DNA from: Streptomyces sp. NBC_00271
GTDB taxonomy: Bacteria; Actinomycetota; Actinomycetes; Streptomycetales; Streptomycetaceae
Direction: 5' to 3'
NCBI RefSeq assembly: GCF_036178845.1
Contig: NZ_CP108070.1
Location: forward strand, 9,300,001 to 9,364,000
DNA length: 64,000 nt
The notes under the pieces were generated by a model. It saw nothing but the letters and a program-made list of their open reading frames with translations, was not told where the DNA came from and made no database searches. Position 1 is the first letter of the stretch; each line of letters opens with the position of its first letter. Shown in pieces: positions 61,057 through 64,000 of the stretch. A program made the position numbers and the translations under genes.

Positions 61057-61730
61057 CCGACGGGCAGGTGGGTGCCGGGGCGGCCCGGGCGGCGCCCGTG
61101 GACCGTGGGCGTGTAGGCGTCGTGGCGCGTCGCCAGGTAGCCATGCGGCTGCTCGCCGGTCTTGACGCGGTACATGGCCATGTCCGCACCGCGCAGAAGA
61201 CGGGAAGCTCCGGCCGCGTCGGGCAGGTCGACGGCGCGGGCCGTGCCGATGGACACCGCCGGGCGCAGGATGTGCCCGTTGTGGTCGACAGGCTGCTCCA
61301 GCTGCTCGCGCAGCGCCGCTGTCTCCCGGAGCGTTGCGGTGGGCGGAAGCAGGAGAACGGCGCCGAATTCGTCGCCCCCGAGGCGTGCGGCGAGCCCGCC
61401 GCGGGCGGCGGCCCATGTCCCGATCCGGTGGCCGATGGCGGCGATGAGGGCGTCGCCGGCCGCGTGCCCGAGGCTGTCGTTGACGGCCTTCAGGCCGTCG
61501 GCGTCGGCGACCAGGACGTGCAGCTGCTCGCGGTGAGTACGGGCGAGACGCTCGGTGCGGTGCGTGAGGGCGTCGCGGCCGGGCAGTCCGGTCAGCGGAT
61601 CCTTGCGGGCGGCGTCCCGCTGGCGGCGCACGCGGACGTCGTCGGCGAGCAGCGCGGCCGGCGCGAGCGGCACGGTGGCCGCGATGATCAATGTGCGGGA
61701 CCGCGGACGTAAGACTGTTGTGGCGGGCAT
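61053..61730 (-). CDS. GGDEF-domain protein (diguanylate cyclase-like)
   Basis: 225 residues from ATG 61730, with CCGGAG upstream. A short hydrophobic stretch (TLIIAATVPLAPAALL) near 14-30 may anchor it. The GGDEF domain has RKDPLTGLPGRDAL, VADADGLKAVNDSLGHAAGDAL, an intact GGDEF in ARLGGDEFGAVL and ADMAMYRVK. All catalytic parts look intact, so it could make c-di-GMP, a developmental signal in Streptomyces. Codon 7 is TTA, predicting bldA dependence. Heads the accessory cluster with the zinc-motif, WhiB, OB-fold and MerR genes. Confidence 0.85.
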   Translation of the reverse strand: MPATTVLRPRSRTLIIAATVPLAPAALLADDVRVRRQRDAARKDPLTGLPGRDALTHRTERLARTHREQLHVLVADADGLKAVNDSLGHAAGDALIAAIGHRIGTWAAARGGLAARLGGDEFGAVLLLPPTATLRETAALREQLEQPVDHNGHILRPAVSIGTARAVDLPDAAGASRLLRGADMAMYRVKTGEQPHGYLATRHDAYTPTVHGRRPGRPGTHLPVG

Positions 61731-61767
61731 GATGACTCCGGTTCTCGCCCCTCGGGGCGGGCATGAG

Positions 61768-61810
61768 AGAGGCGCACCCCGAGCTGTCCAGGCCGTGGGG
61801 GTGCGCCTCT
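61768..61810. terminator. Stem-loop upstream of the GGDEF gene
   Basis: AGAGGCGCACCCC (61768-61780) pairs with GGGGTGCGCCTCT (61798-61810), 13 bp perfect, 17-nt loop. It lies in the 356-bp gap between the GGDEF start and the DUF4262 gene. It may be a terminator or leader hairpin; the rest of the gap shows nothing else. Confidence 0.55.
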
Positions 61811-62086
61811 TGCTTTGATCATTCGATTCCGCCCTGACCAGGCGGTCGGGCATGCTGGATAGTGCTTCCATCTCGTGACGGGGAATGGGAGCGCTCGGGG
61901 CGGTCAACGCGCCTTAACGGATGCTGCGGCCGTCCCCGGGGCCCTCTACCGTGGCTCTATTCACGGATCCCGGTTCTGGCACAGATCTTGGGGAGCCGTC
62001 GCGGAGGGTGACGATGTCGTTCGATTGAAAGGATTGTCACGAACCCCGGCTGCCTGACTCAAACGCTCACCTCGTAGCCTCCGCGC

Positions 62087-62635
62087 ATGACTGATGATCC
62101 GTTCCAGTGCCGCTGCGTCCTCTGCCATGACTACGGTGACCGAAACGAAGCGGACCGCGTGGATCTGACGATCATCGAGAATGTGCAGCAGCACGGATGG
62201 CACGTCGTTATGGTTCCCGAGGACGAGATCGGTCCTGGATTCGCCTACACGATCGGCCTCTCGCACACTCACGGCGTACCTGACCTCGCCATGTTCGGAC
62301 TCAATGTCCACGCCATGCACCGCATGCTCAACAGGCTCGGAGCGAAGTCCGCCGAGGGTGCTGTACTGGCTGACGGCCAGAGGCATCTTGACGTTGCCGT
62401 TGGCCACCAAGTCGCGCTCAGGCAGGTCGATCTCCGCTGGTACCGGACCTTCTTCGGGCAGGCCATCGGGTTCTACCGGCGGCCTCCTTTTCCTGTGTTG
62501 CAAGTTGCCTGGCCCGACGTGGATGACCGCTTCCCTTGGGAAGAACAGGCTGATGAGAGGCATCGGGAGTCGCAGCCTCAGTTGTGGCTGCGACCGAGTG
62601 AGCACCCTGTCGGGGTCTGGACGACCGAACTCTGA
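62087..62635 (+). CDS. DUF4262 protein
   Basis: 182 residues. CRCVLCHDYGD near the start, then IIENVQQHGWHVVMVPEDEIGPGFAYTIGLSHTHGVPDLAMFGL, the DUF4262 hallmark. The end has FYRRPPFPVLQVAWPDVDDRFPWEEQ. Proteins of this family are common in actinobacterial accessory DNA and their activity is unknown. Two near Cys might bind metal. Confidence 0.8.
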   Translation: MTDDPFQCRCVLCHDYGDRNEADRVDLTIIENVQQHGWHVVMVPEDEIGPGFAYTIGLSHTHGVPDLAMFGLNVHAMHRMLNRLGAKSAEGAVLADGQRHLDVAVGHQVALRQVDLRWYRTFFGQAIGFYRRPPFPVLQVAWPDVDDRFPWEEQADERHRESQPQLWLRPSEHPVGVWTTEL

Positions 62636-62797
62636 CCTCGAACGTGCTGACCAGCGAGAGGCCAACTCTGTTGCGAGGAACTACAGGAGCAAGATCAGTA
62701 GTAATTCCGCTTCAACCCTCCGGGACCGCCACGCAGGCCGTTGCCGCCCTCCGGGCCCCCGAACACGATTGCGGGAGCTGGATGCGATCCTGCATGC

Positions 62798-63193
62798 ATG
62801 AACCATCTCGGCGACGCGAACCTGCGCACCTGGACGCTGCGCGTTACGGCCCTCCTAGCGGCCGACACCCGAGATCAACTTGCCTGGCTGGGCGAGCGTG
62901 AGCTGGAGTCGAAGGACGTCGTTGAAGAGGTGGAGCTCATGTGCCGCGTGTCCGAAGGGCTCGCGGAGCGCGGAGCCTTCGAGCCTGAGGATCAGCGTCA
63001 TCTTCGGGCCATCGGCCGTCGTATCGGCGAGATCGATGCCACCCGCCGCGTCGGCCCCTGGGACAACGCTCTGGCCACAGATTCGGCGTGGGACGACATT
63101 CGTTCTCTCGCTCGCCAGTTTCTCCTCACGAGGCTGGGCGACTGGCATCAGCCACTGCCACGCCTCGTGCCCCCACCCATGGGCGACCACTGA
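62798..63193 (+). CDS. Hypothetical helical protein
   Basis: 131 residues from ATG 62798. Charged, mostly helical: LAWLGERELESKDVVEEVELMCRVSEG, EPEDQRHLRAIGRRIGEIDATRRVG, WDDIRSLARQFLLTRLGDW. No known domain or signal peptide. The 163-bp gap before it holds no feature. Confidence 0.6.
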   Translation: MNHLGDANLRTWTLRVTALLAADTRDQLAWLGERELESKDVVEEVELMCRVSEGLAERGAFEPEDQRHLRAIGRRIGEIDATRRVGPWDNALATDSAWDDIRSLARQFLLTRLGDWHQPLPRLVPPPMGDH

Positions 63194-63444
63194 GCCGTCC
63201 AGGCCGCCCGTGCGACTCTGACACAGCCGGCGCCGCACACTAATTGGCGGGAACGTCGCGACTATGTTCGGACGGATGCCGGCAGGGCCACCGCACACCG
63301 CCTGCCAAGCACCGGGCGACGCCTCTCGGGTCGAAACTCAAGCCGCGTTCGAATCCTCGGTGTGCTCTGACGCCTCCCGTAGCCGTGAACATCTGCTGTC
63401 CGTTCTCGGGTTCTGGCTCAGGTTTTGTGGCGGGTGACGTTCTG

Positions 63445-63876
63445 TCATTGCTCGACATCGAACAGCGGGATGGACGGTGGAGGCGGGGCAAGGACTGTGC
63501 GGAGGCGGGTGAGGTTGGCTCGCCACTGCTTCCAGTCTGCCGGGTCGACCCAGTTCGAGGCTGGCCCGGCCTCGTCGCTGATGACGCGGGCGAGGGCCTC
63601 GTCCGCGAGCGTCCGAAGATCGTTGGGAAAGGCGGGCATGGGTTTCTCAGGGCCGTAGGGTGTGTCGATTGGGTCGCCGCCTGGACATTGGGTCGCAATC
63701 AGTGCGGTGGCGGCCACCGCTTCTTCTCCTTCGCTGAGCCAGCCGATGGCGTCGATGGTGCGCGTGAGGACGCCACGGATCAGCGTCTCGCGCTCCTCGG
63801 GCTTGGCGTCGTCGAGAGTGTTGGCGAAGTCCGCGGCCGTGTCGTTGCCGAAGGGGCCAGTGTCCCAGGTGCCCAT
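63445..63876 (-). CDS. DUF4259 protein
   Basis: 143 residues from ATG 63876, with GAGGAG 7 bases upstream. Begins MGTWDTGPFGNDTAADFANT, the signature opening of DUF4259, and continues with ERETLIRGVLTRTIDAIGWL. The family is widespread in Streptomyces without known activity; some members sit near toxins or defence genes, but no partner is visible. The 251-bp gap from 63194 to 63444 shows no gene. Confidence 0.8.
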   Translation of the reverse strand: MGTWDTGPFGNDTAADFANTLDDAKPEERETLIRGVLTRTIDAIGWLSEGEEAVAATALIATQCPGGDPIDTPYGPEKPMPAFPNDLRTLADEALARVISDEAGPASNWVDPADWKQWRANLTRLRTVLAPPPPSIPLFDVEQ

Positions 63877-63927
63877 GTTGATCTCCTCGTGTCGCCGGGA
63901 TCCTCGCATCAGCCGCTGGCATTGCGA

Positions 63928-64000
63928 TCACTGTGCGAGCAGTACTCGCTTACGCAGAAGGGCGAAGCCAGCACGCCCGAACATCTGGCGCTTGAGCATC
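63928..64000 (-). CDS. ISL3-like transposase, C-terminal end only
   Basis: The last 23 residues before a TGA at 63930-63928 read MLKRQMFGRAGFALLRKRVL plus LAQ, in a frame open to the right edge. KRQMFGRAGFxLLRxRV is the usual C-terminus of ISL3-family transposases. The body of the gene lies beyond the window. Confidence 0.7.
   Translation of the reverse strand, partial: MLKRQMFGRAGFALLRKRVLLAQ

Noticed and set aside
61886..61899. TGGGAGCGCTCGGG as a third CebR box
   Set aside because: The right arm does not match the palindrome and no sugar gene is nearby; likely chance.
61811..62086. tRNA or attachment site next to the element-like cluster
   Set aside because: No cloverleaf or T-loop consensus could be read there.

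Overview
The window is high-GC actinobacterial DNA, almost certainly Streptomyces. Evidence: strong third-position GC bias, many GTG and one TTG start, WhiB and CebR-type regulation, cellulases carrying CBM2 modules, rare TTA (bldA) codons, and two intergenic repeats that recur across Streptomyces genomes. The species cannot be named from sequence alone.

Layout. (1) 1-2.1 kb: the 3' end of a rhamnogalacturonan lyase, a PASTA-like lipoprotein and an MmpS-like membrane protein. (2) 2.2-11.6 kb: a cellulose/xyloglucan island. GH74 and GH48 genes on the minus strand diverge from GH5 and GH6 genes on the plus strand. All four secreted enzymes carry CBM2, and two CebR-type operator boxes sit in the shared promoter region. 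(3) 11.6-17.4 kb: a PhyH-like oxygenase and a methyltransferase (divergent), a badly frameshifted WD40 pseudogene, an SDR, a GH75 chitosanase with an operator-like palindrome, and an aldo/keto reductase. (4) 17.6-29.8 kb, the most striking part: one apparent eight-gene operon. It runs pqqA-pqqC-pqqD-pqqE, GH105, a Tat-exported polysaccharide lyase-like protein, a 1,825-residue five-module glycosidase (beta-helix GH28-like, GH29-like, F5/8C/CBM32, GH27, GH18-like) and a secreted PQQ-dependent sugar dehydrogenase with CBM35 and FN3 modules. Start/stop overlaps or gaps under 20 bp link every gene, and a 17-bp-stem terminator closes the operon. It appears to couple cofactor synthesis to breakdown of a pectin-like or gum-like glycan and periplasm-like extracellular sugar oxidation.

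(5) 29.8-43.2 kb: acyl-CoA ligase, MFS exporter with AsnC regulator, LysR with SBF-type transporter, sialidase plus DUF4185 protein, quinone oxidoreductase with divergent MarR regulator and paired operators, isochorismatase-like protein, an SDR remnant and another LysR. (6) 43.2-49.7 kb: a formate dehydrogenase operon (PanE-like reductase, molybdopterin subunit, fused NuoE/F subunit, iron-sulfur subunit, FdhD). The usual alpha subunit is split here, and fdhD carries an in-frame Streptomyces repeat. (7) 50-64 kb: accessory DNA. It holds a methyltransferase, a beta-propeller protein, a kinase-like APH protein, an intact IS5-type element with target duplication, a hydrolase/TetR pair, broken genes, a glycosyltransferase fragment fused to transposase debris, a compact WhiB/OB-fold/MerR/zinc-motif/GGDEF cluster resembling cargo of actinomycete integrative elements, DUF4262 and DUF4259 proteins, and the C-terminus of an ISL3-like transposase at the right edge.

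No rRNA, tRNA or CRISPR array was seen. All function calls come from reading translated sequence; no database search was run.
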